Shown here: in pieces, positions 54,562-64,000 of the stretch | Layout of the letters: the number at the start of each line of letters is the position of its first letter | How positions within the stretch are numbered: the first letter of the stretch is position 1 | NCBI GenBank assembly: GCA_007115705.1 | Contig: QXEO01002102.1 | Coordinates: 1,444,509-1,508,508, forward strand | Direction of reading: 5' to 3' | Length of the DNA stretch: 64,000 nt | From: Dactylis glomerata | Taxonomy: Eukaryota > Streptophyta > Magnoliopsida > Poales > Poaceae | The notes under the pieces: generated by a model | Seen by the model: the letters and a program-made list of their open reading frames with translations, nothing else | What the model was told of the DNA's origin: nothing | Database searches by the model: none | Made by a program: the position numbers and the translations under genes

Positions 54562-57500
54562 GTCGGAGATAAGACCTTGCTGAGATGGTATAATGGCCTT
54601 TGGACTCCGTGCTCTTTGCCATCCTCCGCACGCTCGACCACCAGGACCGAACTGACAACTTGATTTGTGGCTGCTATGTACAGCAACATTGGCTCTTTCT
54701 CTCGGGGGGTGACTAGGACCGGTGACATCGAGAGACGACGCTTGAGATTGTCGAACGTAGCTTGCGCCTCTTCTATCCACTTGAAGTTGTCTATCTTCCA
54801 AAGTAGCCAATGGAAGGGGAGAGCCTTTTCGCCGAGCTTGCTTATAAAGCGGCTAAGTGCCGCTAATCGACCCATCAACTGCTGGATGTGTCGAAGCGTC
54901 TTTGGCGGCTGCATGTTGACAATGGCTTGGATCTTCTCTGTGTTGCCTTCGATCCCTCTCTCAGAGATGAGGTAGCCCAGCAGCTGGCCTGTAGGTACTC
55001 CGAAGGAGCATTTCTTCGGGTTAAGTTTGATGCTGTAGCGGTCGAGGTTGGCGAAGGTTTCTTGCAGGTCATCAAGCAAGCTGTCTGCTTTTGCCATTTT
55101 GATGACGATATCATCGACGTAGATCTTGATGTTGCGACCGATCTGTTCCTTCAAGCATGCCTGCATGCGCCGTTGATAGGTGGCTCCGGCGTTCTTGAGC
55201 CCGAAGGGCATCGTCATGTAGCAGTATACCCTGTGCGGAGTGATGAACGCCGTCTTGTCTTCGTCTTCTACCTTCAGTCGTATCTGGTTGTACCCGGAGA
55301 AGGCGTCGAGGAACGAAAGGCGCTCGCACCCTGCAGTAGAATCGATGATCTGGTCGATTCAGGGCAGAGGGAAGTAATCTTCCGGGCAATGCTTGTTCAA
55401 TGCCGTGAAGTCGATGCACATCCTGTAGATCTTGGTGTCCTTCTTTTCCACCATGACCGGTGGCGAAAGCCATGTAGCTTCCTTGATCTCTCTGATGAAC
55501 TTGGCCTCGAGGAGGCGATTGATTTCTTCGCCCATTGACTTGGCCTTCTCCGGATTATATCGGTGCATGGATTGCTTAACCGGCTTCGCGTTCGGAAAGA
55601 TTTTGAGCTCGTGCTTGGCGAGTTCCCTGGGGATGCCTGGCATATCTGCTGGACACCAGGCAAACATCCTCCAGTGCTCACGGAGGAACCCGACGAGCGC
55701 GCTTTCCTATGTAGGAGAGAGGGAATTCGACACTCGCACCATCTTGGTTGGATCCATCGGGTGGATCTGATGCTCTCGAGTGTCTTTGCTGGCGTCGAAT
55801 GAGAGTTCTGGGGCGTTCTGCTGCACCGGCGGGTCGATGTCCATGTTGGTGGCCTCCCTAATATGATGGAGCTCCTCGTGCACTCCAAATGCCTGGGACA
55901 TGCTATTGAAGTCCTTGTCGCAATTTTCGGAGCGGGCAAAGCTACCGCTGATCGTTAATGGGCCTCGATTAGCGGACATCCGCAGCTTGAGGTATGCGTA
56001 ATGCGGAACCGCCATGAATCGGGCGAACGCTGGTCGTCCGAGAATAACGTGATACTGCGAAGGCCAATCGATGACCTCGAACTCAATCTTCTCCTTCGTG
56101 AAGTTGGATGGAGTGCCGAAGATGACGTCCAAGTGTATTGCCCCCAATGGGTACATCGGCTTCCCTGGGATGATTCCGTGAAAAGATGTTTCTGTCGGCA
56201 AGAGATTGTCCATTGGGATCTTTATCTTCCGTAATGTGTCTGCATAAATGAGGTTCAGACTGCTCCCTCCATCCATGAACACTTTCTTCGAGGTGAAACC
56301 CCCTATCTGTGCCTCGAGGACCAGAGCGTGGTGTCCAGGTCGCGGGATCTTCGGTGGATGATCTGATCGGTCGAAGCCGATCGGGTATTCTGACCAGTTC
56401 AGATATTCGGGCGTCGCAGGTGGTACGTGTTCGGCATGGAAAACCTCTCTTGTGCGCTTCCGCTGGACCTTGTTTGTCGGGTGCCCTCTCTGAATCATGG
56501 GCACGAATCCTCGTGGTGGCGGAAATACCTCTTCTTCGGCAGCTGGCTGCCGTGGCTCGCCATGCTGGATTGTAGCAGCTTGGTGGCCTTGCTGCACCAC
56601 GTTCGTTGGCGGATTAGGCGGCGGCGGTGGAGCATTGTAAGCTACCGCATCGGCCACTGGCTGCTCAGTTTGCATCCTTTCTTGAAGTGCTCGACTGAGA
56701 CGAATGAATTCCCTGCACTCGATGAGGAGATGTGCGGGTCTTCGGATTCCGTCTTTATCGAGGTACGTGTGCCTTGTGCACCCTCCATCGAGCATCTCTT
56801 CTGCTGACAGTTGTGGCTGATCGCGTCGTCGGCGCCACTCCGTTCTTGGCTTCGAATCACGGCCAGCGCTCCTGCTACTACTGCCATAGTAGTTGTTTCC
56901 TCGTCGCGCACCGTCGCGATTATCATCACGGTCCTCGTTTATGTAGCCTGCCGCTACCATGTCAGTGGCATCTGCGTCGTCATAGCGGTTCCGACGACCT
57001 TTCTTTCGGGAGCTGTTGTGAAACTGATCCTTCGCATCGCCATCACGCTCCGCCGATCGTCGGCGGCTTCTAGGTGCCGAAATGGAGTCTTCACCATCAG
57101 CCCACTCGTTTGCCAAGCTCATGAGATGGTCGACGGTCTTCGGCTTGCAGCGCCCTAACTCCTTCTTGAAGTCCCATCGAATGACACCGTCCCGAAAGGC
57201 ATCGATGGCCCTTTTGGGCGAAATATTCTCCGTCGTGTTGCAGAGACTGATCCATCGTGAGATGTATGACCTCAGGTTTTCTCCGGTCCTTTGTACGCGC
57301 AAGCGTAACTCTTCGAACGACGTGGGCCGCCGTGAGGTTCCCCGGAAGTTGGCGATAAAAGCCTGCCGAAATTCTTCCCAAGAGCGAATGCTGTCTGGAG
57401 CGAGGTTGTTAAGCCACGCCCTTGCATTATCCTTCAAGTGCAATGACAGCAACTGAAGAGCATTATCCCTGGATCCACCACTGATGGTGATGGCGGTCAT

Positions 57501-59450
57501 GAAGTCATCGAGCTAAATTCGAGGGTCCTGCTGCCCATTGAACTTGACTACTCCGTCGCTGAGCTTGATCCCTTTCGGCAATGGCATAGAACGGATTAGG
57601 AGACTAAAGCACTCTGCTCCGCACGGCCCGTCGTGATTGCCGGCGAACGCCTCCAGATCGCATTCCTCCTCAAAGCGACGGGCCTCGCGTCACGCGCGCC
57701 CGAGGTTGACTCTACTTTGAGCCAGGCCATGTCGAAGTTCTCCGTTGATGGGTTCCACCACCTGAGTCCTAGGCGCGACTGCTGGCGCCGCTGCTGGGTG
57801 TCTAGATTGTTCGACCGGCGGTATGGCCCTTCTCGGCATTGTTTCGTGCTCTTGGTTAGCTATGCCCTGAAGTACCCTAACTCCTTCGAGCGCCAGGTTC
57901 CGCAAGTGCCTCATATGCTCATCGTCGTTTGCTGCATTCACGGCGATGTATGCTGCGGTTGCCATGATCGCGGCTTCCTTAGTCTTGGGCAGCAGATCTG
58001 CTTCATTAAAGTCTGCCTCCAGGTTTCGGGCGACATTGTGCATGTTGACCCTAGGTGAAATATGCGATCGTGTCCTATGTTGGACACTTGACGAATAGTG
58101 GGATGATAGTGCGGCCCGCCTTCTGCTGGACGTGTCGGCCTCATCTCTGCGTCGCTCCAAGAAGCCCCTATCGGCGCTGATCTGATCCTTCTGCTCCTGG
58201 ACGATGAATCGGAGCGCAGCTAGCTCTTGCGGGCTTGGGTTGGGACCCATATCGGCTTCGCCTGCGTACACTCTTCTTGCGTACCGGATTTGTTCTTGCG
58301 TTATGAACTGCCGACCGGTGTTTGACCAGTTTCGACCGTCATTGGATCTGTGCTCGTTCCCATCTCCGTGCGACGCCATCATGCAGTGCCCTCCGAACGA
58401 CGGGATCAAATCGTCGCTGATTTCGCCCAGCGCTGGAGGGTAGATGTCGTCGTCTCTAAGGTAAGATTCGACTTCGACCATAAGGTCAGAGTCGTAGTCG
58501 ACCATGTTCTCATTGCTTGACATTGCAGATCCACTCGAATATGAGCTGTCTAAGTTGCCTATTTTCCCTTTAGCTTCGGGGTAGACATCGTCATCATCTG
58601 AGAATGTGTAATCTGAGTATAGCCCTTCGACATAATCAGGGTCGTAGGGCATGGTACGGAGTGTGAGGGCGTTGAGAGCCCGCTCACACTCGGATATCGT
58701 CAGGTAGACAGCTGCAGTGCCTCCCCGAGGGTCCTCACAGCCGGCGATCTCGTGCAACGAGAAATCTCCGGCACCCACAAAGTGGTATGCGTCGCAATCG
58801 GTGTAGTAGGCGGTGGTTGGGGATGGAGGTGGATCTTCGAAGTCATTCGACCCTACTGATGTGGTCGAATCTTTCGGCCTTGGTTTCTCCTCCCACGGCA
58901 TCGGCAGTGCAGTTGCTGAGGGATTGCCCTCGGCTACTGGTGATGTGGTTGGAGCCGTCGCGGGCGGCATCGAGTTGCCGACGGAAATCAGCTTAGCGAC
59001 CCCGTCGTTGTCCACATGGAAGTTGAACAGTCTGAAGGCCATGTCAAAGCCTCCAGTGATCGCCGAAACTGCTCCCGTCGTGCCTGAGGTTGGGCCGATG
59101 ATAGTCGCGTCCGGAATGAGTTCGGTAGCGTTCGACGAGGCGATGTCGATGGCGATCGATTCCACGATGTCGACCTCTGGTTCTAGAGGGTTTGCGTCGA
59201 TGATGGCCGGCACAGCGATGCCGACGGCGGCATCGATGCCGGAGTTGATGTCGATCTTGGCGTTGGTGTCGACGACGATCGGCATAGCGATGATGGCGGC
59301 GGCGTCGATGGCAGAGTTGATGTCAATCTTGGCGTTGGTGTCGACGACGGCCGGCACAGCGATGATGGCGGCGACGTCGATGGCGGAGTTGATGTCGATC
59401 TTGGCGTTGGTTGGTGATGGAGCCGGCGAATCCGTGGATCCAGATCCCAT
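54562..59450 (-). pseudogene. Gag-protease-RT of element D, four in-frame stops
   Basis: One frame runs from ATG 59450 to the E insertion. Gag starts with a 24-residue repeat region and Asp/Ser-rich stretches, then the gag core (LLSLHLKDNARAWLNNL, FRQAFIANFRGTSRR). A zinc-knuckle-like CTRH..H..C block lies near 56780 and a protease-like VFMDGGSSLNLIY near 56270. RT has MCIDFTALNK, MPFGLKNAGATYQR and the catalytic YVDD (near 55110). The frame is closed by TGA at 57690, TAG at 57513, TAG at 55707 and TGA at 55357-55359, but does not shift. Both TGA codons fit CGA-to-TGA changes. The first RNase H is split at 54562 by E and resumes at 45443. Confidence 0.85.
59190..59412. repeat. 72-bp tandem repeat in the gag N-terminus of element D
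   Basis: Three copies of a 72-bp unit (markers at 59242, 59314 and 59386) encode a 24-residue repeat beginning NAKIDINSAID. The reading frame is kept. Confidence 0.85.
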
Positions 59451-59452
59451 CG

Positions 59453-59470
59453 TCCCCACGGTCGGCGCCA
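59453..59470 (-). promoter_or_regulatory. Primer-binding site of element D
   Basis: Minus-strand TGGCGCCGACCGTGGGGA follows the 5' LTR after two bases. It is the same type as in element E. Confidence 0.7.
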
Positions 59471-59472
59471 AT

Positions 59473-60035
59473 TGACGAGGTTAGACCCCGGCAATGCCCA
59501 TGTTTAAGGGCTTTCGATCTATGGAGCGCATTGGGGATCCGGCGAACTCGACGGCAATCAGACGAAAACAGGAGAACACGAGGTTTTACCCAGGTTCGGC
59601 CCCCTTGGTAGGGTAATGACCTACGTCCTGCTTGTCTGACTTTTTATTGATGGGGTGGCTTTGATGGAAGTGTTACAATGGTGGCGTAGATTGGATCTAG
59701 CCGGGACAGAGAGCTCTAATTATCGAGCGCTTTGGCGTGAGGTGGTGGTAAAGCGTCTCTCCTTTCGAGACCTCCCTCCCAGCCTTTTATATGCGAAGGC
59801 TGGGTCTCAGGATTGTCTCTCAAGAAAAGTACAGATCAAATCGGTTTTGAATAAACCCTAACCGAAGACTAATACAAGTTGGACTCCTCGAATCCTTGCT
59901 TGCACGCCAAGTTTAGTTCCTGGACCGCATCCAACCGCTGCGCTTATGGGCCTTGCAGCTCCTTCGACAGTAACCTCCCCTGGGCCGGAAACCAGGTAGG
60001 CGAATATCGAGGGCCTATTTGTCATTCCTTCGTCA
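59473..60035 (-). repeat. 5' LTR of element D
   Basis: The minus-strand LTR lies between the CCCAA duplication (60036-60040) and the primer site. The TATA box reads GCATATAAAAGGCTGGG on the minus strand near 59786. Confidence 0.9.
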
Positions 60036-61077
60036 CCCAAAGAGTCCACTATAAATTCCTATGCATGGTATTTGCAAGCCATTCCAAGTAAATTTTCATG
60101 TGCTACTTTTCAAAACCTTCAAATACTTCTCATTTTGTGCCACTGTTTTTAGCTCATGAGGACGTAGTGGTCGGAATTGCTATCTTCCATATTGAATTAA
60201 GTACCCCTCGACTTGCATGCTTCATCTGCTCGTCATTCATTTTGCAAGGGAGCTGGTCAGACCATTGTAATCTAAAAAAACGAAAAAAAAGAGGCACTCC
60301 TCCATGGTATGTGAAAGTTGGTGGGCACCCGATGGAATTGGTTAGCCATGGTTTGTGAAAGGAAAAGTGGGGAGGAGTGCCAAGCTTTATAAAAGAGCAC
60401 CAATGTGCCAATTTTTCAAAGAACTCGGAACCGCTCTCACTTGTTTAGTATGGAAGATAGCAAGAACCCCATTGCCAGTCGTTGACATGAAACAACCACC
60501 TCTCAAAGCAAATTTTTATCTCTATTTTACAAATGAAAAGCTCTAGCACATGTTGAATCCCTGCTTCCATCTGCGAAGGGCCTTTCTTTTATTTTTATGT
60601 TGAGTCTTCATCTTCTTACTTTAGGCATTTTCTTGAGAGCATGGCTGTCGTTCTTAGTGTAATGTGCTTGTCCCAGAACACGGTTGATTGTGGTATAACT
60701 TTGATGCTTGTATCTTTGATATTTTTACTTCTAGTCTTCTCTTGAACTTCAGAGGTGACTTGGCATTTATGTTTTGCCCCACAAATAAAGGCACGGGAGA
60801 TACCACTCTTTCATATCTTATTACGAGCATTACAATCTTGTAGCTTCTTATGTTTCATGTTGCTTGTTATTAGTGTATTGGCACCCTTTCATGGCTTGCA
60901 TAACTATGAGATAACATCAGTTGCATATCTTTTATTATGAATTGCCTGAGTACTTGATCATATAGTGAGAATATATACATCTTATGAAGCAAATGTGTTC
61001 GTGAAAGTTTCTTTTATTGCTCTCAGTTGTTAACTGAATTGCTTGAGGACAAGCAATAAGCTAAGCTTGGGGGGAGT
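60036..61077 (+). other. 3' untranslated region of element F, second part, with PPT
   Basis: Noncoding continuation of F after D. It ends with the polypurine tract TAAGCTTGGGGGGAG (61062-61076) beside the LTR. Confidence 0.65.
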
Positions 61078-62472
61078 TGATACGTCCAAAACGTATCTAC
61101 TTTCTCAAACACTTTTGCTGTTGTTTCTCCTCTAATTTGTGTGTTTTGAATACAACTAACATGGACTACCGCTGTTTTCAGCAGAATTGCCCAGGTGTCT
61201 TGTTTTTGTGCAGAAATCCAACTTTCAGGATAAATCCCGGAAAATACTGCAAAAATCCTATTTTACCAGAAGACCCACGGAGCCAGAATATGAGACGGAG
61301 AGGGGCCAGGAGTGCACCACACCACCTGGTGAAGCGGCCCAGGCCTGGCCGCGCCAGGGGGTGGTGTGGATGCCCCAGCCATCTCCTCGACCCCTCCTTC
61401 CGCCTACATATACCCTTTGACCTAAAAATATCGGGGGTTCGACGTTTTTCCCAGATAGAGTTCCGCTGTGCCGCCACCATCAGAAACCGCATTTCGGAAC
61501 CAGAAAGTCCGTTCTGGCACCCTGCCGGGATAGGGATTTGGAGGAGATCTTCATTATCATCATCATCGATGTCTCTCCATCAACCATCCATGATTCCCCC
61601 ATCCATGTGTGAGTAATTCCTGCCGTAAGCGAAGGGGATGGTAGGGATTGGATGAGATCATTCATGTAATTGCTATGAGATTGTTAGGACATGGTGCCTA
61701 GTATCTATTATTAGTGCTTATGACATTGTTGCAACTTGTTGTGCTTAATGCTTGTCACTTTGCGCCCGAGTGCCATGATCTCAAATCTAAACTTGTTATT
61801 GTTTTATGATGGTAATTGTTGTTTATGGTCTTACCTGCAAGTTGTATACACATATCGTTGTCCGGAACCAAAGGCTCCAAAGTGACAGTAATTGGGATAA
61901 CCGGAGATGGCTATGATGTGAGGATCACATGAGTTCACTGAGTGTTAATGCTTTGCTCTAGTGCTCTATTAAAAGGAGTACCTTAATTACCAGTAGATTC
62001 CCTTGAGGCCCCGCTGCAAACGGGCTGGTAGGACAGAAGATATCATGCAAGTTTCTCATTGCGAGCACGTACAACTATTTACGGAACACATGCCTATGGT
62101 TGTTTAGTACTAGGATGCTTTATCATTATTTATCTGCAATTGCCCATGTCTTGATTATTACATGAATTATCTTGTCCATGCAATGCCCGTTCATCCATCC
62201 CTATGCCTACAGTATTTAATCCTACTGCTTGCTATTGATACCGTTACTATCTTTATTTTATTATTGCTGCTACTATTTCACTACTGCCACTGCTATAAAA
62301 CTGTTGCTACTGATAAACCGCTGCGAGCAAGTCTGTTTCCAGGTGCAGCTGAATTGACAACTCATCTGTTAAGGCTTGTAAATATTCTTTGGCTCCCCTT
62401 GTGTCGAATCAATAAATTTGGGTTTTACTTCCCTCGAAGACTGTTGCGATCCCCTATACTTGTGGGTCATCA
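61078..62472 (+). repeat. 3' LTR of element F (1,395 bp)
   Basis: Starts TGATACGTCCAAAACGTATC, which is itself a short inverted repeat, and ends GTGGGTCATCA. A TATA-like CTACATATACCC lies near 61405. The next five bases are GTATG, the expected right target duplication. The 5' LTR is not in the window. Confidence 0.75.
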
Positions 62473-62691
62473 GTATGCAAGTCGTTGACATAACACCAAT
62501 GAAACACCATCCCACTAGTATTACATCGATCAGAGTGGTACAACAGAAACATCGCAGGTCCAAGGTAGGTGCATAGGATTACAAATTTCATCATACAGAA
62601 GATCTTCAGAACCTCCTCAATAGGTAGAGGATTAGTTCTGGCGATTACAATCGAGAAAGAGTAAAACATGAAGAGTAAACTAGAGCTATGT
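62473..62691. other. Unassigned spacer between F and H
   Basis: About 220 bp with no gene, repeat or recognised retrotransposon signal. It is either the sequence into which F was inserted or an internal remnant of H. Confidence 0.3.
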
Positions 62692-64000
62692 TGATGGCGC
62701 GGTGATGGTGTATGAAAGTAATGAAGTAAATGACCGGCCAGTTGGAAAACCCCAAGAGCAAGGTGTGATGAATATAGCAGCAAGTTTTTCCCTCAGTAAG
62801 AAACCAAGGTTATCAATCCAGTAGGAGGCAGACAAACGACTGAAGGTCATGCCCGCTAGCTTTCGACAGCTCCGGACAATTTATAGGGCGCCTCGTCCGA
62901 GCTTTGCTTTGCGAGCGGCAATGTGGAACCTGCACACAACACAACCAAATACTTTGTTCCCAACTTACGATGAGGTTGTCAATCTCACCGGTTTGCTTGA
63001 AACAAAGGGTATGAGCGTATCAAGTGGAAAACAATAGTAATATGCGAGTAAAGTAAACAGTACGAGTAAAGTAAACAGGTGATAGCAATATAAAGGAAAT
63101 AGGACCGGGGTCCACAGTTCACTAGCGGTGTCTCTCCATAAGATAAAATAATACATGCTGGGTAAAGAAATTACAGTTGGGCAATTGATAGAATAAAGAC
63201 AACGTGCATATGATGAGAGGATCACTATGAGATTTACTCTAGGCATTACAACAAGATACATAGACCGCCATCCAACTGCATCTATGACTAATAATCCACT
63301 CACGGAGATATCGTCCGAACACCCCATGAGTATTAAGTTGCGAACAACAGATAATTGCATTAAACAAAGTGTGTAATGTAAACAAAGCATATGCCCTCGA
63401 GCATATGAATGTTGGTTTCCCCCTAGTAGCAACAGCACATCTATAACCTTAGAGGTTTCTGTCACTCCCCCAGATTAAATAGAGGCATGAACCCACTATC
63501 GAGCATAAATACCCCCTCTTGGAGTCACTAGCAACTACTCGGCCAAGATAGCTACTAACAACGGAGAGCATGCAAGATCATAAACAACAGAGATAACAAA
63601 AGATAAATTTCAGTACATCAACTCAAGCATAACACCAATATTCATCGGATCCCAACAAACCAAACATATAGAATTACATGACGGTGATCTCAATCATGTA
63701 GGGCAGCTCATGAGATCTAAACATGAAGCACATGGTGGAGAAGATAACCATCTAGCTACTGCTATGGACCCATAGTCCAAGGTAGACTACTCACTCATCG
63801 CTCCGGAGGTAAGCATGGCGATGAAGAAGACCTCCGGTGGCGATTCCCCTCTCCGGTAGGGTGCCGAGAAGAGCTTCTGGACCTTCCCGATCTTCGGGTC
63901 GACGGCGGCGGCGGATCGCGATGTGTTCTGGAAAACTGATTAGGCCCTTAGGTTTTTCTCGTCGGGGGGTCTTTATAGGCGAAGGGGCATCGTCAGGAGT
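62692..64000 (-). mobile_element. Element H: LTR of the element G family, cut by the window end
   Basis: The sequence from TGATGGCGCGG onward follows the LTRs of G block by block. It shares GGTTGTCAATCTCACCGG, CTAATAATCCACTC, TGCGAACAACAGATAATTGC and CCCCAGATTAAATAGAGGC. It is the 3' end of a minus-strand LTR and is more diverged from both G LTRs than these are from each other. A TATA-like CCTATAAAGACCC lies near 63970 on the minus strand. Whether it is a solo LTR or part of a full element cannot be seen. Confidence 0.75.

Larger units (their letters stand above)
36654..60035 (-). mobile_element. Element D: Tat-lineage Ty3/gypsy element, degenerate
   Basis: The minus-strand element has LTRs of about 562 bp at both ends and a CCCAA target duplication (36649-36653, 60036-60040). 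From its 5' end it carries primer site, gag-pro-RT, the E insertion, two RNase H segments and integrase, a 27-bp minisatellite, an antisense two-gene cassette, a repeat-rich spacer, polypurine tract and 3' LTR. By eye its LTRs differ at about 15 positions plus one indel, so it is fairly young. Without E (9,118 bp plus the duplicated 5 bp) it is about 14.3 kb. All gene products are broken. Confidence 0.85.
26022..62472 (+). mobile_element. Element F: Athila-type element, 3' half, split by G and D
   Basis: Three pieces join in order: 26022-26356, 34756-36653 and 60036-62472. They carry the env-like ORF, a long 3' untranslated region, a polypurine tract (TAAGCTTGGGGGGAG) and the 3' LTR. G interrupts the env-like ORF with GTAAT/GTGAT flanks, and D interrupts the 3' region with CCCAA flanks. 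Gag and pol should lie left of 26022 but are not in the window, so F was truncated at the junction with LTR3 or is continued outside. The LTR start TGATACGTCC is typical of Athila-group families of Triticeae. Confidence 0.75.

Noticed and set aside
58813..59475. 220-codon plus-strand frame rich in Met, Ala and Ser opposite the gag of D
   Set aside because: It is the shadow of the 72-bp repeat and of the gag codons. Gag on the minus strand is clearly the real frame.

Overview
The window is plant intergenic DNA from a large grass genome, most likely a Pooideae cereal (Triticeae or a close relative). It consists almost entirely of nested Ty3/gypsy LTR retrotransposons. I found no cellular gene, rRNA, tRNA or CRISPR array. 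The grass assignment rests on the Tat-lineage elements with antisense genes, the CRM-clade pol, the Athila-type LTRs starting TGATACGTC, and the very long noncoding LTRs. The family names are recognised by eye and were not searched.

Layout. (A) 1-6733, plus strand: 3' part of a Tat-lineage element, with the end of integrase, three hairpin repeats, an antisense spliced gene with a plant mobile domain (PMD), an antisense acidic ORF and the 3' LTR. A sits inside the pol of (B). (B) 6734-10500, plus: a CRM-clade centromeric-type element, frameshifted, with its 3' LTR. (C) 10501-26021: a cluster of large-LTR, LARD-like material. LTR1 (plus) starts at 12121 and is split by a 4,575-bp insertion at 12791-17365 flanked by CCCTC. 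It is followed by an inverted relative, LTR2 (minus, 21062-24949), and a truncated third LTR, LTR3 (minus, 24968-26021). (F) An Athila-type element on the plus strand lies in three pieces: 26022-26356, 34756-36653 and 36654-62472 minus the D insertion, that is 60036-62472. (G) 26357-34755, minus: a gag-pro-only Athila-type element inserted in the env-like ORF of F. (D) 36654-60035, minus: a Tat-lineage element inserted in the 3' region of F, with target duplication CCCAA. (E) 45444-54561, plus: a Tat-lineage element without RT, RNase H or integrase, inserted in the RNase H region of D, with target duplication GTCGG. (H) 62692 to the window end, minus: another LTR of the G family.

How the parts work together. 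In A, D and E the region between pol (or gag) and the 3' LTR holds genes running opposite to gag-pol. They have introns and, in A and E, their own TATA boxes. A carries a PMD protein. D and E carry a Transposase_28-like protein plus a second coiled-coil gene. The A gene reads open through six in-phase exons (about 941 codons). The D and E copies carry stops, a lost start codon, a lost splice donor or frameshifts. This antisense cassette, kept even in E after pol was lost, is the most interesting system in the window.

Most damage elsewhere is C-to-T or G-to-A: CGA to TGA stops, a Glu-to-Lys change at the integrase catalytic site of D, and a degraded primer-binding site in G. This fits decay of methylated, silenced repeats.
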